Shown in pieces: positions 45,101-56,612 of a stretch of 64,000 nucleotides of DNA (positions are counted from its first letter, which is position 1; each line of letters opens with the position of its first letter). Origin of the DNA: Phytophthora hibernalis. Lineage: Eukaryota > Oomycota > Peronosporomycetes > Peronosporales > Peronosporaceae. The notes beneath the pieces were generated by a model. The model saw nothing but the letters and a program-made list of their open reading frames with translations. It was not told the origin of the DNA and did not search any database. Location of the stretch: NCBI GenBank assembly GCA_012656075.1, contig JAAKBF010000009.1:1364001-1428000 (forward strand), read 5' to 3'. Made by a program: the position numbers and the translations under genes.

Positions 45101-47909
45101 TCCATCAGAGCCCGAGCTGCGTATCAATTGCCGGACGAAGAAGATCGTGTGTCGGACGAACTGCTGAAGAGGCAACAAGAGCATCGCAGGCGTATGGAAG
45201 AACTGACTAAATTGACCGCAAATCATGTCGTCGAAGACAACATTCGCGATAGTGCTTCAAGTCTGGGCGGTCTCCACGACAGTTCGGTGAGTCTGAACGG
45301 GTTCCGCGATAGCTCTGGAAATCACTTCGGAGATAGCTCCGTCAGCTCCGCCAGCTCCGTTGACATTGACGACGATGAGTTTAACTTCGAGTCTCGACCT
45401 CTTGGACGGACGAAGCGTAGTGGCACCATCCCGTTCAGTTTGGAGGAACTGGGGCAAGTACCTGATGCGGACGAAGACGATGAGGAAAGTGAGGGACCGG
45501 ATGAGTCCGATACTTCATTTCGCCTGAGTGAAGATCCCATGGACCACGAGCACGGGAGTGAACTGGAGGATGTTAAGCCTTCATACCGCCCTACCGAAAA
45601 CATTGTGGAACACGAGCACAATGGTACGCAGATGAGTGGTAATACCTCATACCGTCCCAGCGTGGAGTCGCTCGATCACAAGCAGCCTTTATACCGCTCG
45701 AGTGACGAGTCTGTGGAGCTCGAGGATTCTCGTCAGCCAGCATATCGCCCGAGTGAAGAGTCTGAGGAGCACGAGCATTCGAGCCAGCCTTTATACCGCT
45801 CGAGTGAAGACTCTGTAGAGCACGAGCACCTCAGTCAGCCAGTATGCCGCTCGAGCGAAGAGTCTGTGGAGCACGGACATCCGAGTCAGCTTGCGTACCG
45901 CTCTAGTGAAAATTCTGTGGAGTTTGAGCATCCGAGTCAAACCGAATACGTCGCAAGTGAAGTGTCTGTAGAGCATGATCATCAGAGTCTGCCCACGTAC
46001 CGTGCGAGTGAGGAGTCCGTAGAGCATGACCATCCAGCATACCGTTCGAGTGAAGAGTCTGTGAAGCACGAGTATTCGAGTCAGCCAGTATACCGTTCTA
46101 GTGAAGATTCTGTGGAGCATGATCATCCGACATACCGTTCGAGTGAAGAGTCTGTGAAGCACGAGCATTCGAGTCAGCCAGCATACCGCTTTATCGAAAA
46201 TTCCGCGGAGCATGAGCATCCAGCATACCGTTCGAGTGAAGAGTCTGTGAAGCACGAGCATTCGTGTCAGCCAGCATACCGCTTTATCGAAAATTCCGCG
46301 GAGCATGAGCATCCAGCGTACCGTTCGAGTGAAGGGTCTATGAAGCATGAGCATTCGAGTCAGCCAGCATACCGCTCTAGCGAAGAATTTGTGGAGCATG
46401 AGCAGCCGCCATACCGTTCGAGTGAAGAGTCTATGAAGCACGAGCATTCGAGTCAACCAGTATACCGCTCTAGCGATGATTTTTGGAGCATGAGCATCCG
46501 GCATACCGCTCGAGTGAAGAGTCTGTGAAGCACGAGCATCCGAGTCGCTCTAGTGAAGAGTCGATTGAGCACAATCATTCGATCCAGCCGAGTAAAGAGC
46601 ATGAGCACATGAGTGAAAACGGCCAGCCAAGCTACCGCTCCAGTGAAGAATCTTTGCAGCACGAGAGGGTAGTAAACCGCTCTAGTGAAGAGTCTGTGGA
46701 ACAGCAAAATGCAGCCCCGTTGTACCGGCCGAGCGAAGAACTAAAGTGCGAGCCGGATCACGCTGAGCCAGTGTATCGCTCGAGCGATGAGTCTGAACCG
46801 GAAAATGCTGACGCAGCCAACCGCTCAAGTGAAGAGCCTGTTGCACCCGAAAAAGTGCTTCAAACTTTCAGCCGTACAGCTCGCAGCTCATTACTGGCGA
46901 GGGAGCCATGCCAGTTGACGAGTTCGCCGCCGACAGTTCAAGACTCTTCAACAATGCCAAACTATCTCAGGTGGATGAACACGGTGATGGCGACGATGAC
47001 ACTCGCTCACCGCGAGACACGTCTGAATTCCACCAAGATGATCTTCAGTTGATTCCTGAAGAGCACAGCATGGAGGAATACAAACAGACACCGATATCCA
47101 GTAGCACGATCAGTACCGAAGCGTCGGAGAATGTCAGTTCCCCGCGCGAATCGTGTGCGTCGGCATTAGATGAGTCGTTGATGAACCGGCCAACGGAGGA
47201 GCTGTTCGAGCAGGTTCGTGCGAATCGTCTTATGTATTCAGATGGAGCTCGTACGTCGGACTTGCATCTGAACGATTTGGAGGCGAGCCATAATCGGCGA
47301 ATGGAGGAGCTGAACCGCATTGCATTAGATCAACTAGGCAACCGCATTTCGAACCTGGATGATGACATGTATGGCAGTTCGTTCCAACCTGGTCGGTCAC
47401 TTCACCCAATTCAGCGCGAGAAAGATGAGGAAACAGAAATGCAATGGCGCTCCACCGACATGATGGAAGAGTACCAGGGTAGACACCTGCAAGACATGGA
47501 GAGACTTCGTCGCAAGATCCGTCAACTTGAGGAGGAGTGCCGCGAATCGATTGCGTCCGTACTGACTCCGGAAGAAATGGACCTGTCCGAGTTTGATGAG
47601 GACGATGATGAGCCGTCGAGTGCAAACTTTAACGGTGCCCAAAGCTTCAATGACCCCCAGAGCTTTAACCCGCAGTCTTCCGTTGTCTCCACGAAGGGCT
47701 TGAGCTCCTCCACCTTGTCACAGCATATGCCTCCGCAGGTCGACGAACCAGGATCGGCCCGTGCTTTGTATGATCAGATCGCCAAGCTGACGCAATTGCA
47801 GCGGGAGATGGCGATGGCCGAGGATGACGACGATGAAGCAGAGTACCGCGCACGCATTAAGGAGCAGTACCGCTTGCTGCGCACGATCAAGGTGAGCGGC
47901 CGTCGCTAA
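42107..47909 (+). CDS. Large START/FYVE-related protein with repeat-rich tail, several frame breaks
   Basis: From the ATG at 42107 the first 605 codons hold a START-like domain (about residues 20-225; YRVSAKYQLYEG, YCFLECQNTFRH, GRRGWVLSMHSIKLPNCPEV). A FYVE-related zinc finger follows with four CxxC pairs (C248/C251, C264/C267, C272/C275, C293/C296), lacking the canonical RRHHCR basic patch. The acidic, Ser-rich tail then continues in other frames: 43600-44500 (polyproline run PPLPPPPPPLSPPP), 44681-46528, 46483-46870 and 46908-47909. One-base shifts (near 43600, 44470, 44690, 46490 and 46890) separate them. The last part has heptad-rich helices (DLEASHNRRMEELNRIALDQLGNRISNL, MERLRRKIRQLEEEC). 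FYVE domains usually bind phosphatidylinositol 3-phosphate on endosomes; START domains bind lipids. In-frame codons upstream of 42107 also look coding, so the true start may lie further 5'. Confidence 0.75.
45580..46830 (+). repeat. About 25 copies of a 14-17-residue YRSSEESVEHEHSSQPA repeat
   Basis: Tandem coding repeats within the START/FYVE gene. The unit is YRSSEESV-(E/K)HEH-SSQPA (51 bp), with a shorter form lacking SSQ (42 bp) that alternates with it in the middle of the array. Each unit combines Ser/Glu with an HEH or HDH triplet, giving a His/acid-rich, probably disordered tail. Copies diverge at both ends (KHKQPL, CEPDHAEP), as expected of an array that grows in its centre. Confidence 0.85.
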
Positions 47910-48201
47910 GCTGCCATATGCAACAGAGGGCGAGGATGGCGTGGCCGGTCAGTAGTAATGTTCGCCGAGTAGAATGGCGTTACATGCTTTGTATTTGTTT
48001 TCTGTGCCTAGGCGATGCTGTCTGGTAGCGCATGAATGAACCACTCGCTGTTTGCGTCGAACATTGTCTCACTTTTGCATTTGTGTTGGTGTCTAGGCAA
48101 CTTCCTACCAACTTCGTATCAGGGAACCGCGCTCGCCACGCAAGACTACTACGTGGCTACCCGGCATATATCAAGAGAATCGCTCCCAATACCAGACCAA
48201 G
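47910..48201. other. Spacer between the large gene and the tandem array
   Basis: Carries GCCGAGTAGAATGGCGTT at about 47967, which recurs after the array at about 54193. Both lie downstream of related 3' ends, so the duplicated block included some 3' flank. Confidence 0.6.
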
Positions 48202-51200
48202 ATGAAGTCAACATCAAGAATCACAATGCTTAGTCGTTTGCTCTCGAAAAATGCACTGACCAGCAGTGCGATCACTGCCAGTGCGTTAACCACCAACGCG
48301 ACCAGTACGGCAGCCACGAAACACGTGGGCACCCTGGACGAGTCATGCGTGTCGGCATTTGACGAGTCGTTGATGAACCGACCGACGGAGGAGCTGTTTG
48401 AGCAGGTTCGCGCGAATCGACCGAAGCACAGCGCCGACGCAGTTCGTTCGTCTGACTTGCAGTTGCACGACTTGGAGGCGAGCCACAATCGGCGCATGGA
48501 GGAGCTCAACCGCATTGCGCTGGACCAGCTCGGCAACCGCATCTCGAACCTGGGCCACAGCCGGCTCAGCAGTTCGTACCAACCGCACAGCTCGCAGCTG
48601 ACTGCAGGCGAGGAGGCACGGCAGTGGACGAGTTCTTCGCTGGCAGCTCCATGGTTGCGGCTAACACGAGCAGCAAGCTCGCGCAAGTGATCAAATCGCG
48701 TGATGATCGTGGCGAAGGTGATCGCTCGTCGCGTGAGACGTCTGCATCGCCGCAAGACACTGATGAAGAGCACAGCTCGAAGTTCGCATCTGAGTGTGAG
48801 TCCAATTCCGATTCCGATTCGAAACCCGAGTCTGAGACCAAGTCGAAGTCCGAGTACGCAACAGACTCGATATCGAACAGCTCTACGACCAACAGTGCGG
48901 CTTCCACGAGAGCACCCACGAGTAGCCCGACCGCCGGCAGAGTGGTGACCAACAGTGTCCTCGCGAGCAGTGCGCTCTCGATGAGTGCACTGACCAGCAG
49001 TGCGATCACTGCCAGTGCGTTAACCACCAACGCGACCAGTACGGCAGCCACGAAACACGTGGGCACCCTGGACGAGTCATGCGTGTCGGCATTTGACGAG
49101 TCGTTGATGAACCGACCGACGGAGGAGCTGTTTGAGCAGGTTCGCGCGAATCGACCGAAGCACAGCGCCGACGCAGTTCGTTCGTCTGACTTGCAGTTGC
49201 ACGACTTGGAGGCGAGCCACAATCGGCGCATGGAGGAGCTCAACCGCATTGCGCTGGACCAGCTCGGCAACCGCATCTCGAACCTGGGCCACAGCCGGCT
49301 CAGCAGTTCGTACCAACCGCACAGCTCGCAGCTGACTGCAGGCGAGGAGGCACGGCAGTGGACGAGTTCTTCGCTGGCAGCTCCATGGTTGCGGCTAACA
49401 CGAGCAGCAAGCTCGCGCAAGTGATCAAATCGCGTGATGATCGTGGCGAAGGTGATCGCTCGTCGCGTGAGACGTCTGCATCGCCGCAAGACACTGATGA
49501 AGAGCACAGCTCGAAGTTCGCATCTGAGTGTGAGTCCAATTCCGATTCCGATTCGAAACCCGAGTCTGAGACCAAGTCGAAGTCCGAGTACGCAACAGAC
49601 TCGATATCGAACAGCTCTACGACCAACAGTGCGGCTTCCACGAGAGCACCCACGAGTAGCCCGACCGCCGGCAGAGTGGTGACCAACAGTGTCCTCGCGA
49701 GCAGTGCGCTCTCGATGAGTGCACTGACCAGCAGTGCGATCACTGCCAGTGCGTTAACCACCAACGCGACCAGTACGGCAGCCACGAAACACGTGGGCAC
49801 CCTGGACGGAGTCATGCGTGTCGGCATTTGACGAGTCGTTGATGAACCGACCGACGGAGGAGCTGTTTGAGCAGGTTCGCGCGAATCGACCGAAGCACAG
49901 CGCCGACGCAGTTCGTTCGTCTGACTTGCAGTTGCACGACTTGGAGGCGAGCCACAATCGGCGCATGGAGGAGCTCAACCGCATTGCGCTGGACCAGCTC
50001 GGCAACCGCATCTCGAACCTGGGCCACAGCCGGCTCAGCAGTTCGTACCAACCGCACAGCTCGCAGCTGACTGCAGGCGAGGAGGCACGGCAGTGGACGA
50101 GTTCTTCGCTGGCAGCTCCATGGTTGCGGCTAACACGAGCAGCAAGCTCGCGCAAGTGATCAAATCGCGTGATGATCGTGGCGAAGGTGATCGCTCGTCG
50201 CGTGAGACGTCTGCATCGCCGCAAGACACTGATGAAGAGCACAGCTCGAAGTTCGCATCTGAGTGTGAGTCCAATTCCGATTCCGATTCGAAACCCGAGT
50301 CTGAGACCAAGTCGAAGTCCGAGTACGCAACAGACTCGATATCGAACAGCTCTACGACCAACAGTGCGGCTTCCACGAGAGCACCCACGAGTAGCCCGAC
50401 CGCCGGCAGAGTGGTGACCAACAGTGTCCTCGCGAGCAGTGCGCTCTCGATGAGTGCACTGACCAGCAGTGCGATCACTGCCAGTGCGTTAACCACCAAC
50501 GCGACCAGTACGGCAGCCACGAAACACGTGGGCACCCTGGACGAGTCATGCGTGTCGGCATTTGACGAGTCGTTGATGAACCGACCGACGGAGGAGCTGT
50601 TTGAGCAGGTTCGCGCGAATCGACCGAAGCACAGCGCCGACGCAGTTCGTTCGTCTGACTTGCAGTTGCACGACTTGGAGGCGAGCCACAATCGGCGCAT
50701 GGAGGAGCTCAACCGCATTGCGCTGGACCAGCTCGGCAACCGCATCTCGAACCTGGGCCACAGCCGGCTCAGCAGTTCGTACCAACCGCACAGCTCGCAG
50801 CTGACTGCAGGCGAGGAGGCACGGCAGTGGACGAGTTCTTCGCTGGCAGCTCCATGGTTGCGGCTAACACGAGCAGCAAGCTCGCGCAAGTGATCAAATC
50901 GCGTGATGATCGTGGCGAAGGTGATCGCTCGTCGCGTGAGACGTCTGCATCGCCGCAAGACACTGATGAAGAGCACAGCTCGAAGTTCGCATCTGAGTGT
51001 GAGTCAATTCCGATTCCGATTCGAAACCCGAGTCTGAGACCAAGTCGAAGTCCGAGTACGCAACAGACTCGATATCGAACAGCTCTACGACCAACAGTGC
51101 GGCTTCCACGAGAGCACCCACGAGTAGCCCGACCGCCGGCAGAGTGGTGACCAACAGTGTCCTCGCGAGCAGTGCGCTCTCGATGAGTGCACTGACCAGC

Positions 51201-54119
51201 AGTGCGATCACTGCCAGTGCGTTAACCACCAACGCGACCAGTACGGCAGCCACGAAACACGTGGGCACCCTGGACGAGTCATGCGTGTCGGCATTTGACG
51301 AGTCGTTGATGAACCGACCGACGGAGGAGCTGTTTGAGCAGGTTCGCGCGAATCGACCGAAGCACAGCGCCGACGCAGTTCGTTCGTCTGACTTGCAGTT
51401 GCACGACTTGGAGGCGAGCCACAATCGGCGCATGGAGGAGCTCAACCGCATTGCGCTGGACCAGCTCGGCAACCGCATCTCGAACCTGGGCCACAGCCGG
51501 CTCAGCAGTTCGTACCAACCGCACAGCTCGCAGCTGACTGCAGGCGAGGAGGCACGGCAGTGGACGAGTTCTTCGCTGGCAGCTCCATGGTTGCGGCTAA
51601 CACGAGCAGCAAGCTCGCGCAAGTGATCAAATCGCGTGATGATCGTGGCGAAGGTGATCGCTCGTCGCGTGAGACGTCTGCATCGCCGCAAGACACTGAT
51701 GAAGAGCACAGCTCGAAGTTCGCATCTGAGTGTGAGTCCAATTCCGATTCCGATTCGAAACCCGAGTCTGAGACCAAGTCGAAGTCCGAGTACGCAACAG
51801 ACTCGATATCGAACAGCTCTACGACCAACAGTGCGGCTTCCACGAGAGCACCCACGAGTAGCCCGACCGCCGGCAGAGTGGTGACCAACAGTGTCCTCGC
51901 GAGCAGTGCGCTCTCGATGAGTGCACTGACCAGCAGTGCGATCACTGCCAGTGCGTTAACCACCAACGCGACCAGTACGGCAGCCACGAAACACGTGGGC
52001 ACCCTGGACGAGTCATGCGTGTCGGCATTTGACGAGTCGTTGATGAACCGACCGACGGAGGAGCTGTTTGAGCAGGTTCGCGCGAATCGACCGAAGCACA
52101 GCGCCGACGCAGTTCGTTCGTCTGACTTGCAGTTGCACGACTTGGAGGCGAGCCACAATCGGCGCATGGAGGAGCTCAACCGCATTGCGCTGGACCAGCT
52201 CGGCAACCGCATCTCGAACCTGGGCCACAGCCGGCTCAGCAGTTCGTACCAACCGCACAGCTCGCAGCTGACTGCAGGCGAGGAGGCACGGCAGTGGACG
52301 AGTTCTTCGCTGGCAGCTCCATGGTTGCGGCTAACACGAGCAGCAAGCTCGCGCAAGTGATCAAATCGCGTGATGATCGTGGCGAAGGTGATCGCTCGTC
52401 GCGTGAGACGTCTGCATCGCCGCAAGACACTGATGAAGAGCACAGCTCGAAGTTCGCATCTGAGTGTGAGTCCAATTCCGATTCCGATTCGAAACCCGAG
52501 TCTGAGACCAAGTCGAAGTCCGAGTACGCAACAGACTCGATATCGAACAGCTCTACGACCAACAGTGCGGCTTCCACGAGAGCACCCACGAGTAGCCCGA
52601 CCGCCGGCAGAGTGGTGACCAACAGTGTCCTCGCGAGCAGTGCGCTCTCGATGAGTGCACTGACCAGCAGTGCGATCACTGCCAGTGCGTTAACCACCAA
52701 CGCGACCAGTACGGCAGCCACGAAACACGTGGGCACCCTGGACGAGTCATGCGTGTCGGCATTTGACGAGTCGTTGATGAACCGACCGACGGAGGAGCTG
52801 TTTGAGCAGGTTCGCGCGAATCGACCGAAGCACAGCGCCGACGCAGTTCGTTCGTCTGACTTGCAGTTGCACGACTTGGAGGCGAGCCACAATCGGCGCA
52901 TGGAGGAGCTCAACCGCATTGCGCTGGACCAGCTCGGCAACCGCATCTCGAACCTGGGCCACAGCCGGCTCAGCAGTTCGTACCAACCGCACAGCTCGCA
53001 GCTGACTGCAGGCGAGGAGGCACGGCAGTGGACAAGTTCTTCGCTGGCAGCTCCATGGTTGCGGCTAACACGAGCAGCAAGCTCGCGCAAGTGATCAAAT
53101 CGCGTGATGATCGTGGCGAAGGTGATCGCTCGTCGCGTGAGACGTCTGCATCGCCGCAAGACACTGATGAAGAGCACAGCTCGAAGTTCGCATCTGAGTG
53201 TGAGTCCAATTCCGATTCCGATTCGAAACCCGAGTCTGAGACCAAGTCGAAGTCCGAGTACGCAACAGACTCGATATCGAACAGCTCTACGACCAACAGT
53301 GCGGCTTCCACGAGAGCACCCACGAGTAGCCCGACCGCCGGCAGAGTGGTGACCAACAGTGTCCTCGCGAGCAGTGCGCTCTCGATGAGTGCACTGACCA
53401 GCAGTGCGATCACTGCCAGTGCGTTAACCACCAACGCGACCAGTACGGCAGCCACGAAACACGTGGGCACCCTGGACGAGTCATGCGTGTCGGCATTTGA
53501 CGAGTCGTTGATGAACCGACCGACGGAGGAGCTGTTTGAGCAGGTTCGCGCGAATCGACCGAAGCACAGCGCCGACGCAGTTCGTTCGTCTGACTTGCAG
53601 TTGCACGACTTGGAGGCGAGCCACAATCGGCGCTTGGAGGAGCTCAACCGCATTGCGCTGGACCAGCTCGGCAACCGCATCTCGAACCTGGACGACGACG
53701 TGTGTGGCACATCCAATGAACCTGGTTGGTTACTCGATCGCTGTGTTCGAGATGAAGATATCTACCGGGAGAATGATATTCAAAGGAATTCCACCGACAA
53801 AAAGTACCAGAGGAAGAATCAGCGAGAACTGGAGAGTCTCCGTCGCAAAATCTGTCAGCTCGAGCAGGAGTGCCTCGAGTCGAATTCGTCGTCGACCCCG
53901 AAGGAAATGGACCTGTCGGAGCTTACCGACAACAATGAGATCCCGAAATGCGCAGACCATAGCAAGATGAAGCGCTTCAACGGTACCCAAAGCTTTCATG
54001 GCAACCAGAGCTTTAACCCGCAGTCCTCCTTCATCTCCATGGAGGACTTGAGCTCTTCGACCCTGTCACAGGTAGAACTCGACACTACCTGTGCTTTGCA
54101 AGATCAGATCGACCTGTAG
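48202..54119 (+). pseudogene. Duplicated 3' part of the START/FYVE gene, expanded into a frame-shifting array
   Basis: The first ATG (48202) opens 162 codons and stops at 48690. The same downstream protein segment then restarts in every repeat unit, as 266-codon frames at 48624, 50093, 51560 and 52294 and shortened or altered ones at 49358 and 50827. The last (53028-54119, 363 codons) reads through into a unique C-terminus (ELESLRRKICQLEQECLES, KEMDLSEL, SFNPQSS) that clearly corresponds to 47400-47700 of the large gene. Each unit carries MNRPTEELFEQVRANRP and LEASHNRRMEELNRIALDQL, also present once in that gene at 47187-47360. No START or FYVE domain is included. Whether any product is made is unknown. 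Without frame changes a ribosome starting at the first ATG would make only 162 residues. Confidence 0.8.
48241..53690 (+). repeat. Tandem array of a 734-bp unit, about 7.4 copies
   Basis: Corresponding points lie at 48624, 49358, 50093, 50827, 51560, 52294 and 53028, giving steps of 734, 735, 734, 733, 734 and 734. The 735 step carries an extra G (GACGGAGTC for GACGAGTC, about 49807). The 733 step lacks a C (GAGTCAATT for GAGTCCAATT, about 51004). Otherwise I saw only isolated changes, for example GACAAG at 53031 and CTTGGA for CATGGA near 53634, so copies are nearly identical. One unit encodes a helical block, then a Ser/Asp/Lys-rich and a Ser/Thr/Ala-rich stretch. Confidence 0.95.
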
Positions 54120-54789
54120 CGGAGGCCGTATTGTGCAGGCCACACTACATGTATCATAGACTTTGAACCAGGATAGTTGGAATATAATAATACGCCGAGT
54201 AGAATGGCGTTTAACTTCTGATGCCGCATGAATACCCTTGTAATGGCTTCCAGACTTTTCCTAATCACCATGCGAAGTGCTGAGATGGAGGAATGCCCAC
54301 TGAAACCCGGTCGGGCGGCATGTGTACCATTATTATCGGCATAGCACAGCTGGTCAGCCCGTTGAGCTGCTACGAGTGCATGCATCAAATTGCCCCCACC
54401 AACGCACCACCACCGTGAAAAGTACAGTCAAGGCCCTCACAATTTGCGGCGGCAAAGGTGTCGCCATCGCCATCGAGTCGTCGTCTGGGATTCCAGCTGG
54501 GAACTCGACTCGCGTTGATTGTCAGCTTCCCTGTCAACCTTCGCGGAACCCGTTCACGAAGGCTCAACTGCATTTTTCGTGGAAGGTCCAAGTCGACGAG
54601 GCTTTGCTCTGTGGCGCCACGTGGGACAACTGCATTGTTGTCTGGCATCTCCATCACTTCCGGAATCACAAGTCTGCTTGCCATCCAAAAGTCTCCAGCC
54701 AGCCAAGAACTCGCCACGGAAGACTCGGCACCTCCCGTTCCCGAGATTTGCTGGTAGAGTCATCACCGTCATAATCCAATTCTCTGAAA
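54120..54789. other. Intergenic, with shared 3' flank and no supported gene
   Basis: Begins with the CGCCGAGTAGAATGGCGTT block shared with 47967. A 150-codon + frame (54322-54774) and a minus frame over the same bases show no domain and are not called. Confidence 0.45.
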
Positions 54790-56612
54790 ATGGTGGAGGT
54801 GGTCGTCTCGGAGAGAGAGCGGCTGGACCTGGTGCGCCAAGGTGACAACATTTTCTTCGAGGTGCTGGAGCGACTCTACAATGTCCAGGCCCAGCGCCCG
54901 CAGTCGGACGCCAAGGACAAGTTCGTGACGACGTTCGACACATTTACAGTCTACGGGGCGCTGGACGACGTCACCGAGTTGTACCTGAACGACGACAAAA
55001 AGATGGTGCTTGACTTTTCCGAGTCTCGTGAACTCGCGAAGCTCAAACCGTCGACCAAGAAGCGGCCTCTGGACCGCACAAGTCTGCGCTGGTCGCTGCT
55101 CCATTCGCCCAGTCGACTTCTGGCCAAGGACCAGGACTTCTGCTACCTCGAGGTCATGAAGCCCTACGGCACCCAGAGCGGACGTCGTGGCTGGGCGAAG
55201 TGTGTGCACTCCATCAAGCACGAGGCGTGTCCAGAGTTCACCAACGCACAGGGAATTAATGTGAGCCGGGCGGAGCTCTTCTTCTGCGGACTGTTTTTCG
55301 AGGAGACGGAGGCGGTGGGGTGTTGAGCGCCACCGTGTTCTACAATATCAAGGGTGATAACATTCCGCCGGTGGTGATGCCTATGGTCTTGAAGGCTCGT
55401 GGTAAACGGAACATCGAGTTGGTGAACCACTACCTCCGCATGTCGAGCACGATTCTCAACTCTAGAAAGCACTCGCTCACAATTGCTCTGCAGTTGCAAG
55501 CAGAGAAGCGCTGTGGCGCCTGCACGAACCAGCTTTCAATGTGGAAGCTCAAGAACAAATGCCTTCTCTGCGGATCGGTACGTAACGTTGAGAAGCTGGT
55601 GGATTGAGCTCGAGGTCTGAGGTTTCCATTGTGTTGATGCAGTTCATGTGCGATAAGTGCGATGATATTGTGGCTCGCAACTTCCGGGTGGACGGAATCT
55701 CCCGAGGACAGGTTGCGTGTTTCTCCTGTTCAGCACGACGTGGCACGAAATCCATTCTGGAATCAAATCCACGATACGTTGACCTGGATGCCAGCGACAA
55801 CAGTGAATCGGCTGCGAAGACTTATAACAACAGTATTTTGGAGATGGATCAGGAAGGTGGTTTTCGAGATGGCAGCATTTCATCCATGAAGGAAGATGAC
55901 GAGTTCCCCAAGTGGTTCGACGAAGCAGCTAAGCTATCGCATGAACAAGAGCAGACGAGATCGGCCCCGGAACGCCGCCACTCACAATGTACGTTTGGTG
56001 TCTTGCTGGTACATGTATGAGCTTGTTCTCAACTTCTCACACGCACTACGTTTATCTCTTTTGATGACAGTCATCCCGCATGAGACGTTTTACTTGCCGT
56101 CGGACCACGCAGCTCAACAGCGTCGACGTGCTACGACGCGTGCGTCCACCCGCCAGCCAAGAAAAGGACTTGATGACGACTTCATCGCGCGTCGCCGAAG
56201 TCGAACGACAGGTAACTCGAGACTGTCGAGCAGAGCGAAGCCGACGGGCTGCGCACCCACGAGCCGCAAGGAATCCCCGACCACGTTGGAGACGACTGCG
56301 TACGAGCCAACTGCTTTTGCTCCGGTGGGTAGTCAAGTCGGCCTCAATCTCGAGGAATTGAATTGGCGAATGCGGCGCTTTACGACTAACTCCGTGCCGG
56401 TGGAGTGGACAGATCAAGGGTGTCAAGTTTCAGGACCCCACACAGTAGACGGAACGCGCCACCACGACCGGTACAGCCGCCTAAGCAGAGCTCAGGCAAG
56501 ACCACCCTCGCCACTGTCGTCTCCGACCATGACGAGTTACTCAAAGCCGGCCTCCATCAGGTATTCCAAGACAAACCCGTGTGACTTGTCCTATTTGGCA
56601 AACTTCAAGTAG
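54790..56612 (+). CDS. START/FYVE-related protein A
   Basis: The START-like domain begins at the ATG (DRTSLRWSLLHSPSRLL, FCYLEVMKPYGTQSGRRGWAKCVHSIKHEACPEF). One extra or missing G in the GGTGGGG run near 55316 shifts the frame, and coding continues as SATVFYNIKGDNIPPVVMP. Intron 55578-55642 (GTACGT..ATGCAG) joins the zinc-finger halves (CGACTNQL.., CLLCGS to FMCDKCDDI.., then ACFSCSARRG). Intron 55989-56070 (GTACGT..GACAG) leads to a basic, disordered tail. The protein ends in NPCDLSYLANFK. The finger keeps the four-pair CxxC layout but lacks a clear phosphoinositide-binding basic motif. It lies in the same orientation as genes E (42 kb), B and D. Confidence 0.75.

Noticed and set aside
48241..53690. 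CRISPR-like or satellite array
   Set aside because: The unit is 734 bp, contiguous, without short repeats and unique spacers, and the genome is eukaryotic.
48566..53716. Long minus-strand open frames (up to 313 codons) repeated in each array unit
   Set aside because: They lie opposite the + frames, repeat with the unit, and read as Cys/Arg/Ser-rich strings with no start context or domain. They are shadows of the repeat.
54322..54774. 150-codon + frame before gene A
   Set aside because: No recognised motif and contradicted by frames on both strands.
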